Source of the DNA: Scilla litardierei
Taxonomy: Eukaryota > Streptophyta > Magnoliopsida > Asparagales > Asparagaceae
Direction of reading: 5' to 3'
DNA length: 64,000 nucleotides
NCBI GenBank assembly: GCA_030789695.1
Contig: CM061132.1
Coordinates: 147,258,597 to 147,322,596 of the forward strand
The notes below the pieces were generated by a model that was given only the letters and a program-made list of their open reading frames with translations, was not told where the DNA came from and did no database searches. How positions within the stretch are numbered: the stretch's first letter is position 1; the number at the start of each line of letters is the position of its first letter. The translations under genes and the position numbers were made by a program. Positions 11,084 through 21,038 of this stretch are shown here, piece after piece.

Positions 11084-11985
11084 AGAAAACAATGAAATAC
11101 ATGTCAGTGCTAAGCGGCAAGTAAAAACCAACAGAAAGTAAAGGTAGCAATGTAATGAACGAACAAGAGGTAATAAACGTCGCTTGACCATCTAATAGTG
11201 TAGGCATGCCTAATAATAAGAAGTCTGACTTAACTCCCAAATCATCCAGTCAGTCAGGGCTTGAAGGCACAAGTCACTTCAAAGACAGCAGGAACAAGTC
11301 CCTTGGTTGACCAACCACCTTCCCATTCCTTTCTAGACACTGATTCAGTCGTAATTTAAGACCGCTTGTTATTACGCCGCTCTGCCACGTTCGAGTAGTC
11401 TCGACTTAGTCAGTAGAACAGTGGTATCAAGTCAACAATAGTAACAAACAAGCTAGTGCATCAGCCTTAGCCCGAGTGCACGATATGCAACCAGAAGTGC
11501 ACCCATCCCACGGAGCAACTCGTGGAATCTCTACCTACCATCCCCTGCAGGGTGATGGTACAGCTTAACTAATAAGGGTGGACCCGGTCACTCCCTCACA
11601 CTTCGTAGCTCAAGACTACCCCATAACCCGTGTCGTATCACATTAACCGTATCCGTATCCGTATGGCTTTATACATCACTTTGAACATTCAACAATACAA
11701 TAAGCACAAGTACAACAAGCACATATACGGCAGATACTTGCATATACCCGGTAATTACTTGCAACACACATATATACGGTATTTACTTGCCAGTAGTTGT
11801 GACCGGTTGTAATCCGGTTTCTTGGGCGGGTCTCGTACCGTGTCCGGGAGTCGGTGTTTTCCCGGGACGCCTACCTACAAACACCACACGCCCGCACCCA
11901 TATTTTATTAATATATAACCAAGATTACAAAATTCGTACTACGTGCACGTGCGCACGTATACGTATACAGGTATGAAAGGTAAAA

Positions 11986-12902
11986 TACAATAACGAAAAT
12001 AATTCCTATCTTTCTAACTCTTATCTCTAAAATTTTAACCAAAATCCCATCTTAAAAAAAATCCGGTCAAAGTCCCCTAAAAACATTCTTTCAAAATCCC
12101 CTTTAATAAAAACTCTTTCAAAAATCCCTTCACATTCTCCATTCTCTCTTCCCTTCACAAATTTCCACCCTCCCCTTCACAAAATTTTTACAGCACCAAC
12201 ATTTTTTTTCAAAAACTGTGTGTGTGTTTTTGGTTCCTTTGTCTTCTTCATTCCTTCTTCTTGTAGGTGGAGCAATGGTGGAAGAGGGGAGGGCCAAGGG
12301 AGCAAGGACCAAGGGAGGAAGGAGAGGATGGGCTGGTGGTGGGGTGGTGGCCGTCGCCGGTCGCCGGTCATCGGAAAAACTCCAGATTTTTTTTCTTTCT
12401 TTTTTTTGATTGATTCATGGGTAGAATCAATGGGGGGATGGAATATGTATACAATAACGAAAATAATTCCTATCTTTCTAACTCTTATCTCTAAAATTTT
12501 AACCAAAATCCCATCTTAAAAAAAATCCTGTCAAAGTCCCCTAAAAACATTCTTTCAAAATCCCCTTTAATAAAAACTCTTTCAAAAATCCCTTCACATT
12601 CTCCATTCTCTCTTCCCTTCACAAATTTCCACCCTCCCCTTCACAAAATTTTTACAGCACCAACATTTTTTTTCAAAAACTGTGTGTTTTTTGTGGTTCC
12701 TTTGTCTTCTTCATTCCTTCTTCTTGTAGGTGGAGCAATGGTGGAAGAGGGGAGGGCCAAGGGAGCAAGGACCAAGGGAGGAAGGAGAGGATGGGCTGGT
12801 GGTGGGGTGGTGGCCGTCGCCGGTCGCTGGAAAAACTCCAGATTTTTTTTTCTTTCTTTCTTTTTTTGATTGATTCATGGGTAGAATCAATGGGGGGATG
12901 GA
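11986..12902. repeat. 464-bp tandem duplication inside one LTR of element I
   Basis: Units 11986-12449 and 12450-12902 both start 'tacaataacgaaaataattc' and run through the 'gtagaatcaatggggggatg' segment. The sister LTR has one copy (21040-21495), so the duplication arose after insertion or in a recent ancestor. Confidence 0.9.
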
Positions 12903-13883
12903 GAGAGAGGGAGGTGGAGGCCATGGGATTGTTTCCGGAGGGGGTAAAGATCGCCGGAGATGACCATGGTGGAGGTGGCCATGGTGGGTTTTCATGGGTT
13001 TTGTTTGGGTTTTTAGAGAGAGATAGAGAGAGATAGAGAGGGGTTGAGGGATGGAGAATGGGAGAGGATGGTGGGGGCTCACCGGAGATGGAGGAGTTCG
13101 CCGGAAAGTTGGCCGGAGCTTCGCCGGACGGGAGGTTGAAGATGGCATGAGAAGAGGGATTAAGGGGGTATAAATAGGGTTAAGAAACTAATTGTAAATT
13201 AAGTAATTAAAATTTAGTCAAAAAGTGGCATTAAATGAAAAGATTATGATAAGATTAGCTTTTTGACTAATTTAGTAAAATGTTAAACGTATCACTCCTC
13301 ACATGTTAGTCATGGTTAGGGTAATTAGTAATTAGGTTAATGTAATTAGTAATTAGGCAAGGTAATTAGCGATGGTAAAATTTGTAACAAAATTACGATT
13401 TTGCCCCTACTAGTAAACGTGTCCGAAAAATTACGAAAACATACCCACAGATTCGTATCGTCACGAGGACCGTGAATACGAAGTCTGATTCGCGATTTGA
13501 ACTACGAAAATACGAGTCATGGGCCAAAACGTTTAGAAAGCAGGTTAACAGGTTCTCTACTGATTTGTTGTCGAAAAATTACAAAATTAATGTGAGAAGC
13601 CCTAAATGATTATAGGATGATACCGTAGAAGTTTGAAAATGTTTTGACGATGTTTGTATAGAAAATTAATTAATTAAGCCAAAACGGTAATAATCGAAAA
13701 TGAATTTTTATCGGATTATTTAGATGTATTCGATGAAACCTGAACTTACTAAAATACCCCATAACTACTTTAATACTTCAAAATATTTTTATAAGGAATT
13801 TTTGAAATCATAAACTCCAGACGAAAAATAGTTTAATAGGTTAAACACACAAATTATCGTGCTGATGGAAACAGTCCGTTACA

Positions 13884-13896
13884 TCCTACCCTCCTT
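13884..13896 (-). other. Polypurine tract of element I
   Basis: On the minus strand AAGGAGGGTAGGA directly precedes the LTR start TGTAACGGACTG. Confidence 0.7.
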
Positions 13897-13918
13897 ATAA
13901 AAATTCCGTCCTCGGAAT

Positions 13919-14815
13919 TTAAGGAAAGAGATAAGGATAGCGCTCATGTATTTCCTCTTCACGTTCCCAGGTGGATTCACCAGGTGAATCGTGATGCCAC
14001 ATAACTCTCACTAGCTCAATCACTTTGTTCCTGAGAGTCTTCTGTCGACGATCTATGATCTGCACCGGTTGCTGCTCATAGGTGAGATCCGGACGAACAG
14101 TAATCTCCGAGTGGTCGACTACATGCTTGGGGTCGCTGATGTAACGACGCAGCTGGGAGATATGAAATACATCATGAACTCCCTCCAATGATGGTGGCAG
14201 GGCCAGACGATAAGCTACTTCTCCAACTCGCTCTAGCACATCAAACGGTCCGATGAATCTCGGACTGAGCTTTCCTCGTTTTCCAAAGCGTATCACTCCT
14301 CTGTTTGGTGATATCTTTAGAAAAACATGATCTCCAGGTTGAAATTCCAAATGTCGACGCTTGGCGGCAGCCCAGTGCTTGTAGCGATCTTGTGCGATTC
14401 TCAGCTTGTCTCTGATAGTACGCACCACATCAACAGCTTCCACGATCATCTCTGGACCTAAAAGTTCTCGATCGCCAATGTCATCCCAACTTAATGGAGA
14501 TCGACATTTCCTTCCATAGAGTGCTGCAAAAGGGGCCATGCCGATGCTGGCTTGGTAGCTATTGTTGTAAGCAAACTCTACCAAGTGCAGATGATCTTTC
14601 CATGATCCTTTGAAATCCAGCATGCATGCTCTCAGCATATCTTCAAGAATCTGTATGGTACGTTTCGATTGACCATCAGTCTGCGGGTGATACACATTGC
14701 TGAATTTGAGATGTGTACCCAGATTCGATTGCAGGCTCTTCCAGAAATGTGAGGTGAACCTTGTGTCTCGGTCGGAGACGATGCTCACTGGAACTCCATG
14801 TAGCCTCACAATTTC
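13919..14815 (-). CDS. Chromovirus integrase C-terminal half with chromodomain-like tail
   Basis: This frame continues integrase after the 66-bp interruption at 14816-14881. It begins [20 protein letters not shown], where SDRD holds the second catalytic Asp. VEFAYNNS supplies the third acidic residue, and [10 protein letters not shown] follows. The C-terminus ([11 protein letters not shown]..., then [20 protein letters not shown] and the [18 protein letters not shown] end) is the chromodomain-like tail typical of Tekay/Del elements. Length from this start is 298 aa. The protein would join cDNA to host DNA in the nucleus, with the tail thought to steer insertion to chromatin. Confidence 0.85.
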   Translation of the reverse strand, partial: EIVRLHGVPVSIVSDRDTRFTSHFWKSLQSNLGTHLKFSNVYHPQTDGQSKRTIQILEDMLRACMLDFKGSWKDHLHLVEFAYNNSYQASIGMAPFAALYGRKCRSPLSWDDIGDRELLGPEMIVEAVDVVRTIRDKLRIAQDRYKHWAAAKRRHLEFQPGDHVFLKISPNRGVIRFGKRGKLSPRFIGPFDVLERVGEVAYRLALPPSLEGVHDVFHISQLRRYISDPKHVVDHSEITVRPDLTYEQQPVQIIDRRQKTLRNKVIELVRVMWHHDSPGESTWEREEEIHERYPYLFP

Positions 14816-14881
14816 CTGCATGAAAATCAGATATCACTATGTATACCGCAAGGAGTTTAAAGGTATGAGATATATTGTTAC
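14816..14881 (-). other. 66-bp intron-like interruption inside integrase
   Basis: The minus strand reads GTG|GTAACA at the left edge and TTTTCATGCAG|GAA at the right edge. It is AT-rich and contains in-frame TAG and TGA. Removal gives MKKYMV+EIVRLHG, which aligns without gaps to the usual integrase sequence between the first and second catalytic Asp. Confidence 0.55.
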
Positions 14882-17307
14882 CACCATATACTTCTTCATG
14901 AGTATTTCCGTGGATTGTCCTACTCGGAATGGTATGAAATGTGCCGACTTGGTTAATCGATCAACGATCACCCATATGGCATCATTTTGCTTTGAGCTCC
15001 GAGGTAGTCCAGTCACGAAGTCCATAGTGATGTGTTGCCATTTCCACTCTGGAATAGGCAAGGGTTGAAGTAATCCGGCGGCTCGATGATGTTCAGCCTT
15101 CACTTGCTGACATACGAGGCATTTGGCGACGCTTCGGGCCATGCTTCTCTTCATTCCAATCCACCAGAAGTTCAGTCGCAGATCTTTGTACATCTTGGTA
15201 CCACCTGGATGTATGGAGTAAGGAGAGCTGTGTGCTTCGTTTAACAGCTCTTCCCTGATCTCTCCTGAAGGTACACAGATGCGACTTCCATACCTCAAAG
15301 ATCCATCGTCATGAATATGAAATTCTGTTCGTAGACCAGCTTCAACTTGCGCCTTGATCTTCTGCAGCTTTGCGTATCCAGACTGAGCAGCTTTGATCCG
15401 ATCGATGATGGTAGATTGAATCTGCATGTTCATCAATGATGATGTAGCTCCTGGTAAGACGACTTCGATTCCCATTTCTTTCAAGTCTTGTTGAAGTCTC
15501 CATTGAGTCGTCAGAGTCATGACTGTTGGTAGTCGACTCAATGCATCAGGCAATACATTCACCTTCCCAGGATAATACTGGAGGTCGATGTCATAATCAG
15601 CCATGAGTTCCAACCATCTTCGTTGTCTCATGTTGAGCTCCTTCTGTGTGAAAATATACTTCAAGCTCTTGTGGTCAGTGAATACCTTTACTTGCTCTCC
15701 CAACAGAAAATGTCTTCAAATCTTCAGAGCAAAGATGACAGCCGCCAACTCTAAGTCGTGTGTTGGATAATTCTTCTCATGATTCTTCAGTTGTCGAGAA
15801 GCATATGCAACCATGTGACCATGTTGATGCAGCACACTTCCAAGACCTTTTCCAGATGCATCACAGTAAACTTCGAACCCTCCAGTTCTATCCGGAATAG
15901 TTAGAACTGGTGCGGTTGTCAGCTTCATCTTCAATCCTCTGAATGCTTGTTCACAAGCTTCAGACCAAACAAACTTAACATCCTTCCTGGTCAATCGAGT
16001 CATCGGCTCAGCAATCTTTGAGAAGTCCTTAATGAATCGACGATAATAACCAGCTAATTCGAGAAAACTTCGGATGTCAGAAACTGATCGGGGTGTCGGC
16101 CAGTTTCTAACAGATGCGACTTTCTCAGGATCGACGGAAATACCATCTCCCGAAACTATATGTCCAAGAAAGGCGACTCGATCCAGCCAGAATTCACACT
16201 TGCTGTACTTGGCATAGAGCTGATGACGACGCAGAGTCTCCAAAACTATCTGCAGATGCTTGGCATGATCTTCCTCGCTCTTCGAGTAGACCAGGATGTC
16301 ATCGATGAAAATAACTACGAATTTATCCAAGAACTCATAGAATATAAGGTTCATAAGATTCATGAATACCGCTGGGGCGTTAGTCACACCAAAAGGCCTG
16401 ACTACGAATTCGTAGTGTCCATACTTGGTCCGAAAAGCAGTCTTAGGAATATCTTCCTTCCTGACTTTCACTTGATGATAACCACTTCTGAGATCCAGCT
16501 TGGAGAAGACTCGTGATCCACCGAGTTGATCAAAAATATCGTCGATGCGGGGCAATGGATATTTATTCTTTACAGTCACCTTGTTCAGTTCTCGATAGTC
16601 CACACACATTCTTCTCGATCCATCCTTCTTCTTGACCAATAAGACAGTTGCACCCCAAGGAGACACACTGGGATGTATCAATCCTTTCTGCAACAGGTCG
16701 TCGAGTTGACTCTGAAGTTCTTCCAATTCAGCAGGAGACATGCGGTAAGGAGCCTTGGAGATAGGTTGAGTGTTTGGCATAAGGTCAATAGTGAATTCGA
16801 GATCTCGGTCTGGTGGTAATCCCGAAATATCTTCAGGGAATACATCTTCGAAATCTCGAACTACTAAGGGTTTCTCAGGCTCAACCTGCATTGATGCGAC
16901 TATTGTTTCATTCGGCTTGGACTGAAACTTAATAGGACCAAGCGAACGACTTCCATTCATGAACTCGAACACAGGATGTTCGGGAATTTTAAACACCACA
17001 CTCTTCTGGTGACAGTCGATGTTAGTGTAGAAAGTCCCTAACCAATCCATGCCGAGTATCGCATCAAAGTTGGCTATGCTGATAATCATGAAATCAACGA
17101 AAAGTTCACGTCCACAGATCACTAGCGGGCATGACTTGCATCCGGTAGAGATTTTTACTATTCCATTTCCAGTGTTGACATTCCAACATCTTGGAAGATC
17201 ACAGATAGTAATAGAATGATCCGTCGCAAACTTTTGCGACAAGAAGCTATGTGAAGCTCCTGAATCAAACAAGACTAGAGCCAGAGATGCAGATACTAAG
17301 ATAACAC
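14882..17307 (-). pseudogene. Chromovirus protease-RT-RNase H-integrase N-terminal part, one nonsense codon
   Basis: In order: aspartic protease [11 protein letters not shown] with the catalytic FIDDILVYS motif; RNase H starting [11 protein letters not shown]; the integrase zinc-binding part (IHPGGTK...CLVCQQV); and the first catalytic Asp in HITMDFVTGLP. A TGA at 15716-15718 replaces the Trp expected in the FALKIW-RHFLL context; the frame is open on both sides. The frame connects to gag across a 92-bp intron-like gap. With gag and the integrase half the polyprotein is about 1,466 aa, the normal size for the family. Function would need read-through or an intact relative. Confidence 0.88.
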
Positions 17308-17399
17308 CTAGGTTAAGGCAGGATACACCTTAGCAAGAGATACTCACTAATCAAGCATATGATATAGAATGATGTAAGAAACCGAGGTCTAAAGATTAC
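17308..17399 (-). other. 92-bp intron-like interruption between gag and protease
   Basis: The minus-strand donor is TCCG|GTAATC and the acceptor AACCTAG|GTGTTATC. Inside are several stops, the first directly after the donor. Splicing joins VISG to [19 protein letters not shown], which is the family's usual gag-protease junction. 92 is not a multiple of three, so the frame is restored only by removing it. Confidence 0.6.
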
Positions 17400-18477
17400 C
17401 GGAGATCACTTGATCAGTGGTTTCGGCTTCAGCAACAGTCATAGTAAATGCCTGACGCCTTGGTGGATTTGGCTTGGCATTCTGAAAAGCTTGTTGTTGA
17501 GGAAGCAGGGGTTGCTTTTGCTGATATGATCCTGAAGCCATTATAGGGTTGGCTGGTTTGATAGTGCTACGAGGGCAGTCCTTGGCAAGATGGTCAGATG
17601 CACCACACACTAGGCACAGTTTCAAGAACATGCGACAGCCCTTCTTGACGTGTCCAACACGGTTGCAGTAGTGGCACACCATAGTGGATTTGGTGTTGGC
17701 TGGGGCTGCTGGCTTCTTGAAATTAGTGGTTTGATTAGAACGGAAATTGTTCCTGGCAGGTTCCATCGGGCGTTTTCCTGTATTAACTTGAATTCCTCTT
17801 TCAAGTCGTGCAACGGTTTCATGAGTTCGTGCAGCTTCCAGAACATCCTCAAGGGTAGTAAGCTTCACTGAAGTCATCGAGGCTTGAACACGGGGGTTTA
17901 GGCCTTGATGAAATTGATAGGCACAGTCTTCTGGATTTTCGACCATGTGCGGAGCGAAACGGCTGAGCATTGAGAACTCTGCTTCATACTCATCGACAGT
18001 CCTATTGCCTTGTTTCAGATTAGTAAAACGACTTTGGAGTTCTCTCTTGGCCGAGGGAGGAAAATATTGGGCGTTGAACCTTTCCCGGAACACGCCCCAA
18101 GAGATAGGCTTAACCAGACGTCGTTCTTCACGATCCCACCATCTTCGAGCATTGTCAGTCAGTTGCAGTTTTGCAAGTTCAACCCATCCTGCTTGAGGTA
18201 TGCGGGCAGCGCTCAACTTGTCTTCAGTAGCTAGGGCCCATTCTTCAGCTCCAAGTGGTCCTTCCTTTCCAGAGAAAGTCTTCGGATGAAGCTCCTGGAA
18301 TTGCTTAACCCCAGGTTCAGCTGATGGTGGTGGTGCTCTTGGTTCCTACTGAAGCATCTGGTGTTGTATTTCCAACATTTCTCTAATCACTCCCAGGACT
18401 GCAGATATCTCGGCGGCACCATCGGCACCGTTTCCATTGGCGCCATTTCCGTTGCGGGTGTTTGATCTTCCTGCCAT
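17400..18477 (-). pseudogene. Chromovirus gag with two zinc knuckles, amber codon 44
   Basis: The frame begins ATG at 18477 (MAGRSNTRNGNG...). It has an in-frame TAG at 18346-18348 (codon 44) and then runs open through the capsid-like region (WWDREERRL, FNAQYFPPSAKRELQSRF, LKQGNRTVDEYEAEF). Two CX2CX4HX4C knuckles follow: CHYCNRVGHVKKGC and CLVCGASDHLAKDC. The frame continues to VISG, where the 92-bp intron-like gap starts. Gag forms the virus-like particle and packages element RNA in the cytoplasm. Confidence 0.85.
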
Positions 18478-18563
18478 GCTGCAAAACAATAAACCTGAGT
18501 CAATATGTACGCAGTAAGCTTAGGATCGTAAAGATGCGTATATTACTCTAAGTATTTGCATGA

Positions 18564-18579
18564 CCTGCGTGGGCCACCA
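18564..18579 (-). other. Candidate primer-binding site of element I
   Basis: On the minus strand TGGTGGCCCACGCAGG, 8 nt inside the LTR end at 18588. It matches the G site in sequence type and offset. Confidence 0.45.
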
Positions 18580-18957
18580 CAGAAACCTGTCACGCCCCGC
18601 TTCCCAAAATACCCGGGAGCGAGGACGCGACGAAGGTCCGCTTGTGCATAAAACAAGGAGGAATTTTTTTTTCTTCCTTGTTCGATGCACAATAAGCGTC
18701 TGTAGTAATTCCATTGAAGGACAGGTTCTTGTCATGTAATCTCAGAGAAACAACACACAACATCTTTATTATCCCAATAGATGATAAGTAGTACAGGACT
18801 GGGCCTTATAGTACGGCCTACATCGACTCGACAGAAAAGTAAAGTACATCACTCGAAAGTAAATAGCACACTGGCGATAAGGAAAGCACACTGACGGTGG
18901 TAAGGAAAGCACACTGACGATGAAATCAAGTGGATGTTGTGGTCGAATCGGAAACTC

Positions 18958-19071
18958 CTACTCCTCTGTAGGTGCGGGCTCAGTAACGTCCTTTAATCCC
19001 TGGTCAACGGGATCGTCTTCAGTGTAATACTCCACGTACTCCGTCGGCTCGTAGTCTGACATGTATTTTAA
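18958..19071 (-). CDS. Short acidic reading frame, second LTR copy of element I
   Basis: Reads DYEPTEYVEYYTEDDPVDQG... ending EPAPTEE-stop, after the acceptor-like 'aaatacatgtcag'. Compared with the other LTR there are a few residue changes and no frame break. Confidence 0.4.
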   Translation of the reverse strand, partial: LKYMSDYEPTEYVEYYTEDDPVDQGLKDVTEPAPTEE

Positions 19072-19983
19072 AGAAAACAATGAAATACATGTCAGCGCTA
19101 AGCGGCAAGTAAAAACCAACAGAAAGTAAAGGTAGCAATGTAATGAACGAACAAGAGGTAATAAACGCCGCTTGACCATCTAATAGTGTAGGCATGCCTA
19201 ATAATAAGAAGTCTAACTTAACTCCCAAATCAGCCAGTCAGTCAGGGCTTGAAGGCACAGGTCACTTCAAAGACCGCAGGAACAAGTCCCTTGGTTGACC
19301 AACCCCCTTCCCATTCCTTTCTAGACACTGATTCAGTCGTAATTTAAGACCGCTTGTTATTACGCCGCTCTGCCACGTTCGAGTAGTCTCGACTTAGTCA
19401 GTAGAACAGTGGTATCAAGTCAACAATAGTAACAAACAAGCTAGTGCATCAGCCTTAGCCCGAGTGCACGATATGCAACCAGAAGTGCACCCATCCCACG
19501 GAGCAACTCGTGGAATCTCTACCTACCATCCCCTGCAGGGTGATGGTACAGCTTAACTAATAAGGGTGGACCCGGTCACTCCTGCACACTTCGTAGCTCA
19601 AGACTACCCCATAACACGTGTCGTATCACATTAACCGTATCCGTATCCGTATGGCTTTATAGGCCCATCACTTTGAACATTCAACAATACAACAAGCACA
19701 AGTACAACAAGCACATATACTGTAGATACTTGCATATACACGGTAATTACTTGCAACACACATATATACGGTATTTACTTGCCTGTAGTTGTGACCGGTT
19801 GTAATCCGGTTTCTTGGGCGGGTCTCGTACCGTGTCCGGGAGTCGGTGTTTTCCCGGGACGCCTGCCTACAAACACCACACGCCCGCACCCATATTTTAT
19901 TAATATATAACAAAGATTACAAAATTCGTACTACGTGCACGTGCGCACGTATACGTATACACGTATGAAAGGTAAAATACAAT

Positions 19984-21038
19984 CAGGGCCGGTCCTGAAG
20001 ATATTGGGGCCCAGGGCGAGTTAAAAATTCGGGCCCCTTAAATATATTTTTTTAAAAATTGAAATACTAAATTTTTTTGGGTTTGGAACCTAGCGAAGTG
20101 CAATGCTAAGAGTCTCATCCCTACGCCTAAAATTTTTATTGATATGCTAAAAGATGGAGTTTCTTGGAGTTCTCATCCTTCATGGATGCTAGGATGCTAG
20201 GAGGCTCATCCTTCATTCCGAGAATTAATTATTAAAGCAAGTTCTTGTGGTTTCTTGTGCCTACATAATGCACACAGTCTCCATCTTGGGAGAATTTGCT
20301 TGTTGTCTTCTCTCTGGCATTTTTGTCTCCCATATTATTTATTATTCGGCATGAACTGACCAGCAAATGAAAGATGAGCCATAAAGAAAACAAAAAAAGA
20401 GCAACAATCAGACAAAGCTTGAGCAGGCAAAAGAAAGAAAATGCAAGGCATCAATGATAAATCTCAATAATAGAAATAAATCATCTACACATGAATCATC
20501 ATTCATCAACTCACTGAACTTTCTCTTCTTTCTCTCAGAAAAATCATAATAAATCATCTACACATGAATCATCATTGATCAACTCCCTCAGAAAGCTCAT
20601 TGAAATGCAACAGACAGCAAAATGGTGCAAGATGAACACACAGGATGATTTCAACATACACCGTAGCCAACCAAATTTACATATGCAATATGTATACATG
20701 CTCAGCTTACCTCCCAGAATATGCATCTGATCATCTTCTGCCTGTCAATTGTCATTGCAGCATCTCCTTCTGGTTTCACGAATCGGCAAGCATGCATATA
20801 GATAACCAGCACTAGCATGCCTAGAGGGAGGAGTAAGCTTCGACTTGCGCAATGCTGATTGTAGATAGTCGGTGCTGCATGCAGGCGTCGGTTAGGTTAC
20901 TGTGCGGGCCCCAAGTCCCAACGCGCAACAGGAAGAAATTTCATTGAAAAGTTGCAAACATAAAAAAAATTTTGGGCCCCTCGGGCCTTGGGGGCCCTGG
21001 ACGGCTGCCCCGTTTGCCCTGGGGCAGGGCCGTGCCTG
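19984..21038. mobile_element. Non-autonomous hAT element (1,055 bp)
   Basis: The ends are CAGGGCCGGTCCTG and, inverted, CAGGCACGGCCCTG (11 of 14 match). The 8-bp TSD AATACAAT is at 19976-19983 and 21039-21046. The sister LTR shows the empty site at about 11985-11992. No transposase motif is readable, so movement would need a hAT enzyme from elsewhere. Confidence 0.92.

Larger units (their letters stand above)
10601..13883 (-). mobile_element. 3' LTR (in sense) of element I, 3,283 bp
   Basis: It matches 18588-22472 apart from an internal 464-bp tandem duplication here and a 1,055-bp hAT insertion in the other copy. Without these both LTRs are about 2.82 kb. Reading in sense (leftwards) there is a TATA-like box near 13175 (CTATTTATACC), a Pro/Ser-rich leader frame from 13148 and an acidic frame near 11080-10970. 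No standalone gene is supported. Confidence 0.9.

Noticed and set aside
16114..16516. Plus-strand frames opposite the RT of chromovirus I
   Set aside because: They are antisense shadows of the RT coding region.
20544..20726. Small frame inside the hAT element at 19984-21038
   Set aside because: No similarity to transposase; AT-rich chance frame.
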